Source of the DNA: JAJTFW01 sp903922455
GTDB lineage: Bacteria; Bacteroidota; Bacteroidia; AKYH767-A; OLB10
Assembly: GCA_943329665.2 (NCBI GenBank)
Contig: CALQEU020000009.1
Span: forward strand, 1-64,000
Direction of reading: 5' to 3'
Length of the DNA stretch: 64,000 nt
A program made the position numbers and the translations under genes. The notes beneath the pieces were generated by a model that was not told where the DNA came from, searched no databases, and worked only from the letters and a program-made list of their open reading frames with translations. This document shows positions 17,943 through 27,004 of the stretch, one piece after another. Each line of letters begins with the position of its first letter. Positions within the stretch are counted from its first letter, which is position 1.

Positions 17943-17975
17943 TCCCACCGACTCCACCTTCGCCCTCCGAAGCTT
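17943..17975. repeat. 33-bp direct repeat, right copy (duplicated tmRNA 3' end)
   Basis: Identical to 17314-17346. It is followed by GGAGGGC (17983-17989), which pairs with GCCCTCC inside the repeat to form a hairpin between the convergent islet and the RluA gene. The RluA stop codon (TAA, 17974-17976 on the minus strand) lies at its edge. Confidence 0.9.
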
Positions 17976-18708
17976 AAGCGAAGGAGGGCCCACAAACCTC
18001 ATTAAAATATTTCCAAACGGGATCGGAGATGGGGGCGGGGGCTGTAATTTTTATGGATTCACCTGAAACAGGATGTGTAAATTGTATAGCGCGGGCATGG
18101 AGATGGATGCTTCCATCTGGATTACTTCGGTTGAAACCATACTTTAAATCGCCTTTGATGGGACAACCGATGTCCGCTAACATCACTCGAATTTGGTGAT
18201 GTCGACCTGTTTGCGGATCGATGTTTAATAAATGATAGGTATCGGACGAAGCGAGTAGGGTGTAGGTTAAACTGCTTTCTAATGCGCCGGCCTTGGGTTG
18301 CATGGATGCGAAACTTTTGTTCATTTTCTCATTCTTGATGAGATAACGAATCAAGGTCTCCTCGTTTTGCGGAGGTAAATTCTTAACGACAGCCCAATAG
18401 GTTTTTTTGATTTCCTTGTCACGAAAAAGTTTGTTCATTCGCTCTAATGCTTTGCTGGTGCGTGCAAATAATACCACACCACTCACAGGACGATCGATGC
18501 GATGAATGACTCCTAAAAAAACATCACCGGGTTTGTTGTATTTTTCTTTTACGTAGACTTTTACTTTTTCACTTAAAGGTTCATCTCCCGTTTTATCGCC
18601 TTGAACAATATCACCCGTCTTTTTATTGACGGCAATGATGTGATTATCTTCGAATAAAATTTCCAAATCTTGCACTCCAACGTCTCCATTAATATTGCTC
18701 TTGTTCAT
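17974..18708 (-). CDS. RluA-family RNA pseudouridine synthase
   Basis: Isomerises uridine to pseudouridine in rRNA or tRNA. 244 residues without an S4 domain. The catalytic loop is HRIDRPVSGVVLFART with the conserved Asp of HRID, about residue 70. Downstream conserved elements are KTYWAVV, PQTGRHHQIRVMLADIGCPI and LHARAIQFTHPVSG. The last few codons (GPSFA) and the stop are read from the palindrome adjoining the duplicated tmRNA end. Overlaps panB by 20 bp, so the pair is coupled. The exact modified position is not predictable. Confidence 0.9.
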   Translation of the reverse strand: MNKSNINGDVGVQDLEILFEDNHIIAVNKKTGDIVQGDKTGDEPLSEKVKVYVKEKYNKPGDVFLGVIHRIDRPVSGVVLFARTSKALERMNKLFRDKEIKKTYWAVVKNLPPQNEETLIRYLIKNEKMNKSFASMQPKAGALESSLTYTLLASSDTYHLLNIDPQTGRHHQIRVMLADIGCPIKGDLKYGFNRSNPDGSIHLHARAIQFTHPVSGESIKITAPAPISDPVWKYFNEVCGPSFA

Positions 18709-19504
18709 TTGGAAAATCTTTCGATTTCACATCAGCAATGTAGCGTTTGGTGGCGTCTTGAATGTCGTCAAATAAATTCATGTATCGTCTTAAAAAACGA
18801 GGATTAAAATCTTTGTTGATCCCTAACATATCATGTAGAACAAGTACTTGTCCGTCGCAGCCATTACCGGCACCAATGCCAATGGTCGGAATTTTTAATC
18901 CACTTGAAACTTCTTTAGCTAACTGAGCCGGAATTTTTTCTAAAACGATACTGAAGCAACCTAATTCTTCAAGCAAGTGTGCATCTTCTCGTAATCGCTG
19001 TGCTTCGGCTTCTTCCTTTGCTCTTACTACATAAGTTCCAAATTTATAAATCGATTGTGGTGTCAATCCTAAGTGGCCCATCACAGGAACACCAGCCGAT
19101 AAAATTCGTGCAATAGCTTCTTTTACTTCAAGTCCACCTTCCAATTTTACAGCATGCGCACCCGTTTCTTTCATGATTTTGATTGCAGAGTTCAATGCCT
19201 CCTTCGAATTGCCCTGATAGGAGCCAAAAGGAAGGTCTACCACCACTAACGATCGCTTTACTGCTCTGAGTACTGAAGCCGCATGATAAATCATCTGATC
19301 CAATGTAATGGGCAAAGTGGTTTCGTGTCCAGCCATGACATTACTTGCAGAATCACCCACTAGAATAACATCGATTCCAGCAGCATCAACAATTTTTGCC
19401 ATACTAAAATCATAAGCAGTGATCATGGAGATGGGCTCATGTGCCCGCTTCATCTCTAATAACGTATGCGTAGTAATCTTTTTTTGTTCAATTGGATTTG
19501 ACAT
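18689..19504 (-). CDS. panB: 3-methyl-2-oxobutanoate hydroxymethyltransferase
   Basis: First step of pantothenate synthesis: transfers a hydroxymethyl group from 5,10-methylene-THF to 2-oxoisovalerate, giving ketopantoate. 271 residues, normal. Signature segments: MITAYDFSMAKIVDAAGIDVILVGDSASNV is split across the Mg-binding and substrate sites (D of VGDS and the DLPFGSYQ strand), KLEGG, GHLGLTPQS and GIGAGNGCDGQVLV. The first Asp and Glu ligands are present. panC is not adjacent. Overlaps the RluA gene downstream and lies 39 bp after the coiled-coil gene, so the three are probably co-transcribed. Coenzyme A synthesis also involves coaD at 52674. Confidence 0.95.
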   Translation of the reverse strand: MSNPIEQKKITTHTLLEMKRAHEPISMITAYDFSMAKIVDAAGIDVILVGDSASNVMAGHETTLPITLDQMIYHAASVLRAVKRSLVVVDLPFGSYQGNSKEALNSAIKIMKETGAHAVKLEGGLEVKEAIARILSAGVPVMGHLGLTPQSIYKFGTYVVRAKEEAEAQRLREDAHLLEELGCFSIVLEKIPAQLAKEVSSGLKIPTIGIGAGNGCDGQVLVLHDMLGINKDFNPRFLRRYMNLFDDIQDATKRYIADVKSKDFPNEQEQY

Positions 19505-19543
19505 AAATCTTGAGGTATTGAATAGTGATCGTTAAATTTAAAA

Positions 19544-20752
19544 TTAATTTTCATTAGGCAATACAAAAATTTTATCTTCTGGATCAGCGGTTTTCTCGAT
19601 GGATTTCTTAGGCGATTTATCAGCAGGCGCCGACTCACTCATTTTCTTCAAATTAATAATGGAATCTCTCAACGCTTCGTTCTCTGCAGCGTAATCATCG
19701 GCTCGCAATTTTTCTGCTTTTAATTTTTTTGAAAGTGTAATGACTAAATCCTCTCCGCTATTTGCTTTCACAATATCTTTATACTTCGTTAACTCCTGAT
19801 TGATTTGAAGCAAGGAATCAATACTTTTTTGTTTCATGGATACCTGTTTTTCCATAGAAGAAAACTTTGCTTCATAGGCTGCTTTTTCTTTTTCTTGCTC
19901 TTTCTCACTTCCCTTAAAAGAAGCAATCCTTGAAGTCAATTCTTCATTTTCTGCTTCTAACTTATTCAACTTCGTTTTAAATTCGATGATGGATTCGGCC
20001 AAAGCAATTACATCGCCTTCATTGGTAGATTCTGCAACATCTTCGCGAGACAACCCTTCCACTTTTTCGTTGCTAAATAGGTGGACGAAATCCACCTTAC
20101 CCAACGTACCTGGACCAATGATGAAACCGATACCGCCAGACTTGTAGGCCAATTCTGTAAAAGTTAATATCAATGTATTGTTCAAGTATACATCATATTT
20201 TTTATCCTTTGTTCTTAGCTCAAGCAAATTGGCTAAATTATTTTCTTTTAACACACTCGATTTTACCCATCCACCTTCTTTTGCAATTCCAGTTAAATAC
20301 GCGTAGCCCGTCACCGTAATTTGACGTAATCGATATTGTTGAAATTGATTGATCTCAAAAACGAATCCGCCTTTCCCTGCAGGTTGAGCCATAAAAATGA
20401 GTCCGATACTTCCATCGGTACTTGCTGATTTTACCAATTTCAAGGAAGTAATTAATCGGTAAGAATTCGACTCTTGATCAAACTCACCCATCACTGCAAA
20501 AGGAGATAGTTTTGATTTTCGTTGGATGATGTATTCGCCCTCTTGAATCAACAATAAATTTTCGGAGTTGGAGAGAAATGGCCATCCTTTGGCTACGGAA
20601 TCAAAAGATTCATTGTAGAAGGGATACTCAAAGCGATCGGAAATTTGTGGGACTATTTTAGCGCTGCTCAATTGAGCGATCAAAGTGGATGATGGTACCA
20701 TCAACAGAAGAACCAAATGTAGAAGGCATATCCGTACGACTTTTCTAAGCAT
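19544..20752 (-). CDS. Secreted LamG-like protein with C-terminal coiled coil
   Basis: About 402 residues if the start is the ATG at 20752, which places a signal peptide (LLHLVLLLMVPSSTLIAQ) close to the N terminus; an in-frame ATG at 20785 would add 11 residues. Residues about 40-230 look like a concanavalin/LamG-type beta sandwich (FVFEINQFQQYRLRQITV, YKSGGIGFIIGPGT). Residues about 245-380 form a long Glu/Lys-rich coiled coil, and the tail is Lys/Pro-rich. No sorting domain is seen. Probably periplasmic or cell-surface; no function can be assigned. Confidence 0.65.
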   Translation of the reverse strand: MLRKVVRICLLHLVLLLMVPSSTLIAQLSSAKIVPQISDRFEYPFYNESFDSVAKGWPFLSNSENLLLIQEGEYIIQRKSKLSPFAVMGEFDQESNSYRLITSLKLVKSASTDGSIGLIFMAQPAGKGGFVFEINQFQQYRLRQITVTGYAYLTGIAKEGGWVKSSVLKENNLANLLELRTKDKKYDVYLNNTLILTFTELAYKSGGIGFIIGPGTLGKVDFVHLFSNEKVEGLSREDVAESTNEGDVIALAESIIEFKTKLNKLEAENEELTSRIASFKGSEKEQEKEKAAYEAKFSSMEKQVSMKQKSIDSLLQINQELTKYKDIVKANSGEDLVITLSKKLKAEKLRADDYAAENEALRDSIINLKKMSESAPADKSPKKSIEKTADPEDKIFVLPNEN

Positions 20753-20810
20753 GCCCAAAGGTACAATATGAAGCAATAAACCCATATTTTGATGGACGAA
20801 TATTTGAGCA

Positions 20811-20851
20811 AAAAAAACCAGACTTGCTCCATCATGGAATAAGTCCGGTTT
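20811..20851 (-). terminator. Rho-independent terminator of the LVIVD protein gene
   Basis: On the minus strand the stem AAACCGGACTT/AAGTCTGGTTT encloses a second small stem and ends in a run of eight T. It lies 16 bp after the stop of the gene at 20867. Confidence 0.85.
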
Positions 20852-20866
20852 AAATCTTCTATTTTT

Positions 20867-23218
20867 TTAATTCGACTTAATAAGCTTTTTCGTGCTCACC
20901 AATGCTCCATCTTTATATAAACCAATGATGTAAAGCCCCGGCACTTTTATTTTAGAACCATAAAGATGGCCATCATTTTGAACAATTTCCTCAGAACTGA
21001 TCAATCGCCCCATACAATCATAAATAGTTAAATACATCGATTCACCTTTCGAATTCCCATTCAGATTTAACTGAAACGTTCCATTTCCTGGATTTGGGTA
21101 GATGGAAAACGCTTCTGATTTTGAGTTTTCATTCACCCCTGTAAATCCTTCTGTAACAGAAAATGCATCAAAACCACCTTCCAAGAAATTTCCAGAACTA
21201 GCTTTGTCTTCAATAAATACTTTAAGTTGCATATTTGGTCCAGGTGTCATGAAATTAGATACTTTAATAAATTGATTTACCCATGTACCAATTCCAGGAG
21301 TGGTATGCGATACAGCCTCTAGCGTTACCGTATTAACGCCATTCGTTAAACGAATAAATAAAGTATCACGATTCGCTAGCGGTACATTAGACGGACTTGA
21401 AAACCATCTTGCATAATTAATATAAGGATCTACATACGTTGTTAAATCAAAAACAGGAGAAGTAATTTCAGAAAAACCATTATCTAAATTATGTGCACTA
21501 GCAGAACCTCCTAATAATCCAGTGACGAATGCAAAATCACCACAATCACTATTTACATCTAATTCAGGATTCAACGCTAAAGGTCCAAAGACTGTTCCCT
21601 CAGGATCGCCGCGTTCAAAAACACCATTGGTAGCTGTAGAATTGATAGTCCATCCTAAATCGGTTACAAAATCATCATAATAACCTTCTTGCAATGAAAT
21701 TGAAAATGGAATAGATCCATCTAAAAAAACAGTTTGACAGAAACTAACAAAACCCCAATGCGTAGCCGTTATATCAATGTTGCCTGATGATAAATTATTA
21801 AATGAAAAATTACCAGAGCCATCTGCAATAGCCGTTGCTGCGTTAATTCCGTCTGAAGCATAAATTGAAGCACCTGCAATGCCAACAGTTGTTGTAGCAT
21901 TATTCACATTTCCTTGTATAACAAATGGTGTCATCAACGTATTGATGGTGGTTAATTGACCATTCACTAAACCAACACCAGGAAAAAATTTAGAAACATA
22001 ACCTGCCTTTTTAAATTCAATATCATAAGTGCCAGCTGTTACTAATCCAGTTTTGTATTCGCCCAACAAATTAGTGGTTGCGCTTTTGGTAGATGGGTTA
22101 ATTAGTATGGTAACATTATTCAATGGAAGACCAGTAAGACTATCTGCTACGGTTCCTTCCAAATAACATGCTCTTTGGTAGTTGGGCTCAAAAACATATA
22201 CACCTCCATCTACATCAGCCACAATAATTCGACCGCTCGGTAAATAGGGGGAAGCATCCCAACATAAAAATGAACCTGTTGGATAGCTTGCAATTTCAAC
22301 AATGTTATTGGGACGTGCACCATCGCAAATAGTAAGTTGACTTCCATAGGATGGGTTGATTAAGTAATCATTCAACACTCTTACATTATGTACTTCCTCG
22401 TTTGGCATACTATCGGTAAGATACGTATCTACTAATTTTATATTCGAAAGATTTGTTACATCAAATGAACCTAATGGTTGTCCATTTACTTCATCCGTAG
22501 TAAATAAAAATTGGGAGTTGTCGGTTAACCATGTATTATGACAAAATTGGCCAGGAGTAGTTTGTGTAGCTAGTAAAACGGGATTCGCTTTATTGGAAAC
22601 ATCGATCACACTAAATTGTCCCGCATAAATTTCACCAGCCCACAACGTATCGCTACGAATATAACCGTCATGTATGTACTCTAAATTATATTGTCCAACA
22701 TAAGTTGGATTCCATGGATCAGCTAAATCCAAGATAATTACACCCCCATTTGCCAAACCATTTCCAGTTCCAAAAACATAAGCATAACCATCCGTGACGG
22801 CAAGAGTATGTGCCGAAGTAATTTGATTAGCAATTAATCCATCTCCATAATAATGTTTTGAATTGACAGCACCTGGAAGGTTACTTAAATCGATGATAGT
22901 TACACCACCACCACCTTCACTTACAGCATAAGCATATTTACCATATGTTTTAATTTCTCTCCAAAGGGAAGATTGACCTTGCAATGCAGGAACAGAAAAC
23001 ACTTCCGATAATGTTGCTGGAGTTGTTACATCCACAATGGCAACACGATCATCTACACCCACCAATGCATATTCGTTTCCTATAGAATCTACATAATGCC
23101 AAATCCCTGCACATGTATTATTAGGGTAGGGAAGGTGACCTAATAAATTAAGATTGAATTGTGCTTGGGAAGCAATGCTTAACACTAAAAAAGCAAATAA
23201 CAGTTGAATTTTTTTCAT
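20867..23218 (-). CDS. Secreted choice-of-anchor B (LVIVD-repeat) protein with T9SS sorting domain
   Basis: 783 residues. Signal peptide MKKIQLLFAFLVLSIASQAQ. Residues about 20-350 form a beta-propeller of LVIVD-like repeats (VAIVDVTTP, VTIIDLSN, VIILDLADPWNP, FSVIDVSN) as in choice-of-anchor B proteins. Two carboxypeptidase-regulatory-like/CNA-B-type sandwiches follow (LEGTVADSLTGLPL and IQGNVNNATT). Around 520-690 is a jelly-roll segment. The end (SIYPNPGNGTFQLNL, LYIIGLYKDG) is a T9SS type A sorting domain. Hence it is exported to the cell surface. Role may be adhesion or ligand binding; unknown. Monocistronic. Confidence 0.87.
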   Translation of the reverse strand: MKKIQLLFAFLVLSIASQAQFNLNLLGHLPYPNNTCAGIWHYVDSIGNEYALVGVDDRVAIVDVTTPATLSEVFSVPALQGQSSLWREIKTYGKYAYAVSEGGGGVTIIDLSNLPGAVNSKHYYGDGLIANQITSAHTLAVTDGYAYVFGTGNGLANGGVIILDLADPWNPTYVGQYNLEYIHDGYIRSDTLWAGEIYAGQFSVIDVSNKANPVLLATQTTPGQFCHNTWLTDNSQFLFTTDEVNGQPLGSFDVTNLSNIKLVDTYLTDSMPNEEVHNVRVLNDYLINPSYGSQLTICDGARPNNIVEIASYPTGSFLCWDASPYLPSGRIIVADVDGGVYVFEPNYQRACYLEGTVADSLTGLPLNNVTILINPSTKSATTNLLGEYKTGLVTAGTYDIEFKKAGYVSKFFPGVGLVNGQLTTINTLMTPFVIQGNVNNATTTVGIAGASIYASDGINAATAIADGSGNFSFNNLSSGNIDITATHWGFVSFCQTVFLDGSIPFSISLQEGYYDDFVTDLGWTINSTATNGVFERGDPEGTVFGPLALNPELDVNSDCGDFAFVTGLLGGSASAHNLDNGFSEITSPVFDLTTYVDPYINYARWFSSPSNVPLANRDTLFIRLTNGVNTVTLEAVSHTTPGIGTWVNQFIKVSNFMTPGPNMQLKVFIEDKASSGNFLEGGFDAFSVTEGFTGVNENSKSEAFSIYPNPGNGTFQLNLNGNSKGESMYLTIYDCMGRLISSEEIVQNDGHLYGSKIKVPGLYIIGLYKDGALVSTKKLIKSN

Positions 23219-23372
23219 AACAGATGTATTAAATTATTTTGGTGTTCAAACTTAAGGAAATAGATGGTGGTTCGCGGAATAAAATGTACACGATTTTACT
23301 AAAACGTCAAACTTTAACGCTAAATTGACATTTCACTGATTCGACACGATCAAAAAAGAGGAAGAAAATAAA

Positions 23373-24263
23373 TTATTTATTGGATTTAACGAACGAAATT
23401 ATTTTTTGAGCTAATCCATTGGAGACTTTCACAACGGGCAAACGTACATGATCATCCATTATACCCAATTGCTTTAGTGCACATTTAATTCCAGATGGAC
23501 TTCCTTCCGCAAAAAGCATTGGAACCAGCGGCAAATATTTATAATGCAAGTTGGCGGCTTTTTTATTATCAGATTGTAAAGCGAGGCGAACCATGGTACT
23601 AAAATCCTTTGGATACCCATTGGCAAGTACAGAGATCACACCATTAGCTCCTGCAGCAATCAATGGCATCGTGATACCATCATCCCCAGAAATCACTAAA
23701 AAATCTTTTGGCTTTGAGCGAATAATTTCCATGATTTGCTCCATATTTCCGCTAGCTTCTTTTACACCAATAATCTTAGGTTGACTATGCGCTAATGCCA
23801 ATGTTGTTTCAGCGGTCATATTAGCCCCTGTTCGACCTGGAACATTGTAAAGAATGATCGGCAATGGGGATACTTGAGCCATCAACGTATAGTGTGCTAA
23901 GATTCCCACCTGCGAAGGCTTATTATAATAGGGAGAAACCGAAAGCAATGCTGTAATGCCAGCAAAATCATTTTTCTCCAATTTCCACAAAATATCCTGA
24001 GTATTATTTCCACCTAGCCCCATTACAATGGGGAGCTTACCTTCATTCGATTGGATTACACAATCTACTACGGCATTCTTCTCATCATCACTTAGCGTTA
24101 CGCTTTCACCAGTGGTACCTAAAGGAACTAAATACTCACATTTACCCTTGATGATATGCTTCACCAGTTTCTTCAACCCATTAAAATCAATTTGCCCATT
24201 ATTTTTAAATGGAGTAACTAAAGCAACACCGGTTCCGGTTAATAATTTAGAGTATTTACTCAT
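23373..24263 (-). CDS. dapA: 4-hydroxy-tetrahydrodipicolinate synthase
   Basis: Condenses pyruvate with aspartate semialdehyde, the first committed step of lysine and diaminopimelate synthesis. 296 residues, a TIM barrel. Key features: GTTGESVTLSDDE (Thr pair binding pyruvate carboxyl), the Tyr of YNVPGRTG (proton relay) and the Schiff-base Lys in GVKEASGNMEQI. VISGDDGITMPLIAAGANGVISV follows as in DapA. Starts within the DUF6913 gene: 8-bp overlap, which indicates translational coupling. N-acetylneuraminate lyase is the nearest alternative but the motifs fit DapA. Confidence 0.95.
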   Translation of the reverse strand: MSKYSKLLTGTGVALVTPFKNNGQIDFNGLKKLVKHIIKGKCEYLVPLGTTGESVTLSDDEKNAVVDCVIQSNEGKLPIVMGLGGNNTQDILWKLEKNDFAGITALLSVSPYYNKPSQVGILAHYTLMAQVSPLPIILYNVPGRTGANMTAETTLALAHSQPKIIGVKEASGNMEQIMEIIRSKPKDFLVISGDDGITMPLIAAGANGVISVLANGYPKDFSTMVRLALQSDNKKAANLHYKYLPLVPMLFAEGSPSGIKCALKQLGIMDDHVRLPVVKVSNGLAQKIISFVKSNK

Positions 24264-24801
24264 GACGTAATGAATTTAAATAATGAATTACTTGATTTAA
24301 AAATTGTGGAAAGGTTGTTTCATCAGAAACACTTACCATAAAATCATAAAAAGGAGTGAAGAGACGATTATACTTTCCAATTTTAAACTTCGCTTTTGAG
24401 CTGGCAAGAATATAGCGGAAAGGCACACTATTATGCAAATGCAAATCAATCAAAATATCAAAATCACGCTGCACAAAATTTTTTACAATGGGCGTGATGG
24501 GTTTATGATACCAGTTAAGGTCCTTCAGTGTAAAGAAGTCGAGTCCTAACTTAGCGAATCGCATGGGTGGTAATTCTTTTTGATTATAAAATCCCAAAGC
24601 GACCACTTCTTTATGATGTACTTCACGAATTTCTTTGACGTATTTTTTTACCAATTCAAAGTGCTTTTCAGTGGTGGAATCGTACAAAATACCGATCGAT
24701 TTGGCTTTTTCAAAAGTAACATAGCCCGGTTTAGTAGCTTGTTTACCAAATTCCTTTAAGAAAAGATAGCGACCTATTTTATGGCGAAATGTTTTCTTCA
24801 T
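24256..24801 (-). CDS. DUF6913-type protein
   Basis: 181 residues, cytoplasmic by appearance, no signal peptide or membrane segment. Residues about 30-75 (KSIGILYDSTTEKHFELVKK) and DILIDLHLHNSVPFRYILASSKAKFKIG is the conserved core (shown here in parts: DILIDL and ASSKAKFKIG). I recognise it as the uncharacterised family found beside dapA and ligA in many Bacteroidota. The conserved linkage dapA-DUF6913-ligA is the main clue; there is no biochemical assignment. Basic residues are frequent, so nucleic acid binding is possible but unproven. Confidence 0.7.
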   Translation of the reverse strand: MKKTFRHKIGRYLFLKEFGKQATKPGYVTFEKAKSIGILYDSTTEKHFELVKKYVKEIREVHHKEVVALGFYNQKELPPMRFAKLGLDFFTLKDLNWYHKPITPIVKNFVQRDFDILIDLHLHNSVPFRYILASSKAKFKIGKYNRLFTPFYDFMVSVSDETTFPQFLNQVIHYLNSLRHE

Positions 24802-24842
24802 GAAAGGTTAGTATATTAATATATCGTTCAAAAATAGTTAAT

Positions 24843-26867
24843 TTAGTGAGATGGCTCAATCATGGCAATAAACTTTTCCTCATCAATAATTTTCACACCG
24901 TACTCTTTCGCTTTATCTAATTTACTCGGACCCGCATCAGCACCTGCAAAAAGATAATTGGTTTTGCGAGTCACGCCAGAAGCATTTTTACCGCCGTTTT
25001 CTTCAATGATTTGCTTATACTCATCACGTGAATGTTTTTCAAATGTTCCAGAAATAACGATGGAAATTCCTTTTAATTTATCGGAAACCTTAACGGGCAT
25101 GTCTTCAGGTGAAAGTTGAAATTGAAGTCCATTGCTTTTCAGCGACTCAATCATCATTTGATTGATGGGATCCTTGAAAAAATCAAGAATACTGGCTGCA
25201 ATGACTTGTCCTACTTCCGGAGCTTCCATCAATTGAGCAGAATCTGCTGCCATTAAGGCGTCAATGGAACCAAAATGTCGAGCTAACTTTTTCGCAACTG
25301 TATCACCTACAAATCGAATTCCGATGGCAAAGAGTACTTTTTCAAATGAAACTTTCTTTGACGTTTCGAGGGCTTCCAATAAATTACTTGCTGATTTATC
25401 TGCAAAACGTTCTAACAACAAAATATCTTCTTTCTTTAATTGATAAATATCGGCAATGTTATTGATGAGTTTTTTTTCGACAAACAAATCGATGGTTTCC
25501 GTTCCAAAGCCGTCGATGTTCATGGCTTTTCTCGAGGTAAAATGTTCAATTCGACCTTTTACTTGTGGTGGGCACACCAGTGAGTTTGGACAATAATGTT
25601 GTGCTTCTCCTTCCTTACGAACTAATTCAAAATTACATTCGGGGCAATGATGAATGAACTCCACTTTAATTGAATTTGCTTTTCTTTTAGAGAGATCTAC
25701 CCCTGTAATTTTAGGGATGATCTCTCCGCCTTTTTCTACAAAAACAGTATCTTCAACATGCAAGTCTAACTTTTCGATTTGATCTTCATTATGCAGTGTG
25801 GCGCGTTTTACGATGGTTCCTGCGAGCGGCACAGGACTTAAATTAGCAACGGGCGTAATGGCTCCAGTTCTCCCTACTTGATAATCGACGCTTAACAACT
25901 GGGAAGATCCTGATTCTGCTTTATACTTAAAAGAGATGGCCCATCGAGGTGACTTCGCTGTAAATCCCAATTCATTTTGCTGTGCAATACTATTTACTTT
26001 GATTACTACACCATCAATATCGAAAGGAAGCTCTGGACGTTTCGTTTCCCAATAATTAATAAAGGCGAACACTTCATCAATAGATTGACATACTTTTCGG
26101 TCGTTAGAGATTTTAAATCCCCAAGAAGAAGCCATTTTCAATCCTTCTTCGTGAGAAGGAAAAGGTAAATTTTCACCATACAATGCATAGAGAAAACAAT
26201 CGAGTTTTCTTTTTGCAACCTCTGCGCTATCTTGCAATTTCAATGTTCCAGAAGCAGAATTTCTTGGATTTGCAAAAGGTGTTTCGCCAATATCAATTCT
26301 TTCTTCGTTGATTCTTTCGAAGGTAGCTCTCGGTAGAATAATCTCACCACGAATTTCAAATTGATCGGGATAATTTTCGTCTTTTAATTGGAGTGGGAGG
26401 GAACGAATGGTTTTAACATTGGCCGTTACATCATCTCCCTGAATTCCATCTCCCCGTGTTATCGCTCTTTTAAACTTACCTTTTTCGTATTGAATTCCTA
26501 TGGCAACGCCATCAAACTTAAGTTCACAAACGTATTCCACTTTTTCATCGGCAATACTTTTAATCACACGTTCATGAAACTCCTTTAACTCATCTTCCGA
26601 ATAGGTATTTCCTAAAGAAAGCATAGGGTAAACATGCTTCACCGTTTCGAAATTCTTAGTGATTTCTCCACCCACTCGTTGTGAAGGAGAATTGGGATCC
26701 ATTAATTCAGGATAATCCTTTTCTAATTGAATTAACTCATTTAATAATTGATCAAAATCGAAATCGGAAATAAGAGGGTCACTTAAAATATAATAGCGGT
26801 AATTATGATCATTTATCGTGGCTGTTAATTCAGCTATACGATCTTTTACGACTGAAATTTTATTCAT
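24843..26867 (-). CDS. ligA: NAD-dependent DNA ligase
   Basis: Seals nicks during replication and repair using NAD+. About 674 residues from the ATG at 26867, the usual LigA start length; an upstream in-frame start adds six residues. Domain order: Ia (N-terminal YRYY for NMN binding), adenylation domain with the catalytic Lys in CELKFDGVAI, OB fold, zinc finger with four Cys (CPECNF...CPNSLVCPP), helix-hairpin-helix repeats and a C-terminal BRCT domain (LKGISIVISGTFEKHSRDE). A TAATTTTG box (exact TAnnTTTG) is present at 26883-26890 on this strand. First gene of the ligA-DUF6913-dapA run. Confidence 0.97.
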   Translation of the reverse strand: MNKISVVKDRIAELTATINDHNYRYYILSDPLISDFDFDQLLNELIQLEKDYPELMDPNSPSQRVGGEITKNFETVKHVYPMLSLGNTYSEDELKEFHERVIKSIADEKVEYVCELKFDGVAIGIQYEKGKFKRAITRGDGIQGDDVTANVKTIRSLPLQLKDENYPDQFEIRGEIILPRATFERINEERIDIGETPFANPRNSASGTLKLQDSAEVAKRKLDCFLYALYGENLPFPSHEEGLKMASSWGFKISNDRKVCQSIDEVFAFINYWETKRPELPFDIDGVVIKVNSIAQQNELGFTAKSPRWAISFKYKAESGSSQLLSVDYQVGRTGAITPVANLSPVPLAGTIVKRATLHNEDQIEKLDLHVEDTVFVEKGGEIIPKITGVDLSKRKANSIKVEFIHHCPECNFELVRKEGEAQHYCPNSLVCPPQVKGRIEHFTSRKAMNIDGFGTETIDLFVEKKLINNIADIYQLKKEDILLLERFADKSASNLLEALETSKKVSFEKVLFAIGIRFVGDTVAKKLARHFGSIDALMAADSAQLMEAPEVGQVIAASILDFFKDPINQMMIESLKSNGLQFQLSPEDMPVKVSDKLKGISIVISGTFEKHSRDEYKQIIEENGGKNASGVTRKTNYLFAGADAGPSKLDKAKEYGVKIIDEEKFIAMIEPSH

Positions 26868-26882
26868 ATTTAATCTACTAGG

Positions 26883-26890
26883 CAAAATTA
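26883..26890 (-). promoter_or_regulatory. Candidate -7 box of ligA promoter
   Basis: Minus-strand TAATTTTG matches TAnnTTTG exactly, 16 bp before the ligA ATG. It supports 26867 as the start, because the upstream in-frame start at 26885 would overlap this box. Confidence 0.4.
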
Positions 26891-27004
26891 GTAAAAGGAA
26901 TGTAAAAATGGAGTTATTTCATTATCAAATATTTACACCAAAATTTGCATGTTTAAACACTTATTTCGTATACTTACACCTCTAAACCACGCTAAAATCC
27001 AACT

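Noticed and set aside
17766..18002. Minus-strand ORF of 78 residues across the right islet border
   Set aside because: It runs antisense to the GIY-YIG gene, has no domain resemblance and overlaps the RluA stop region.
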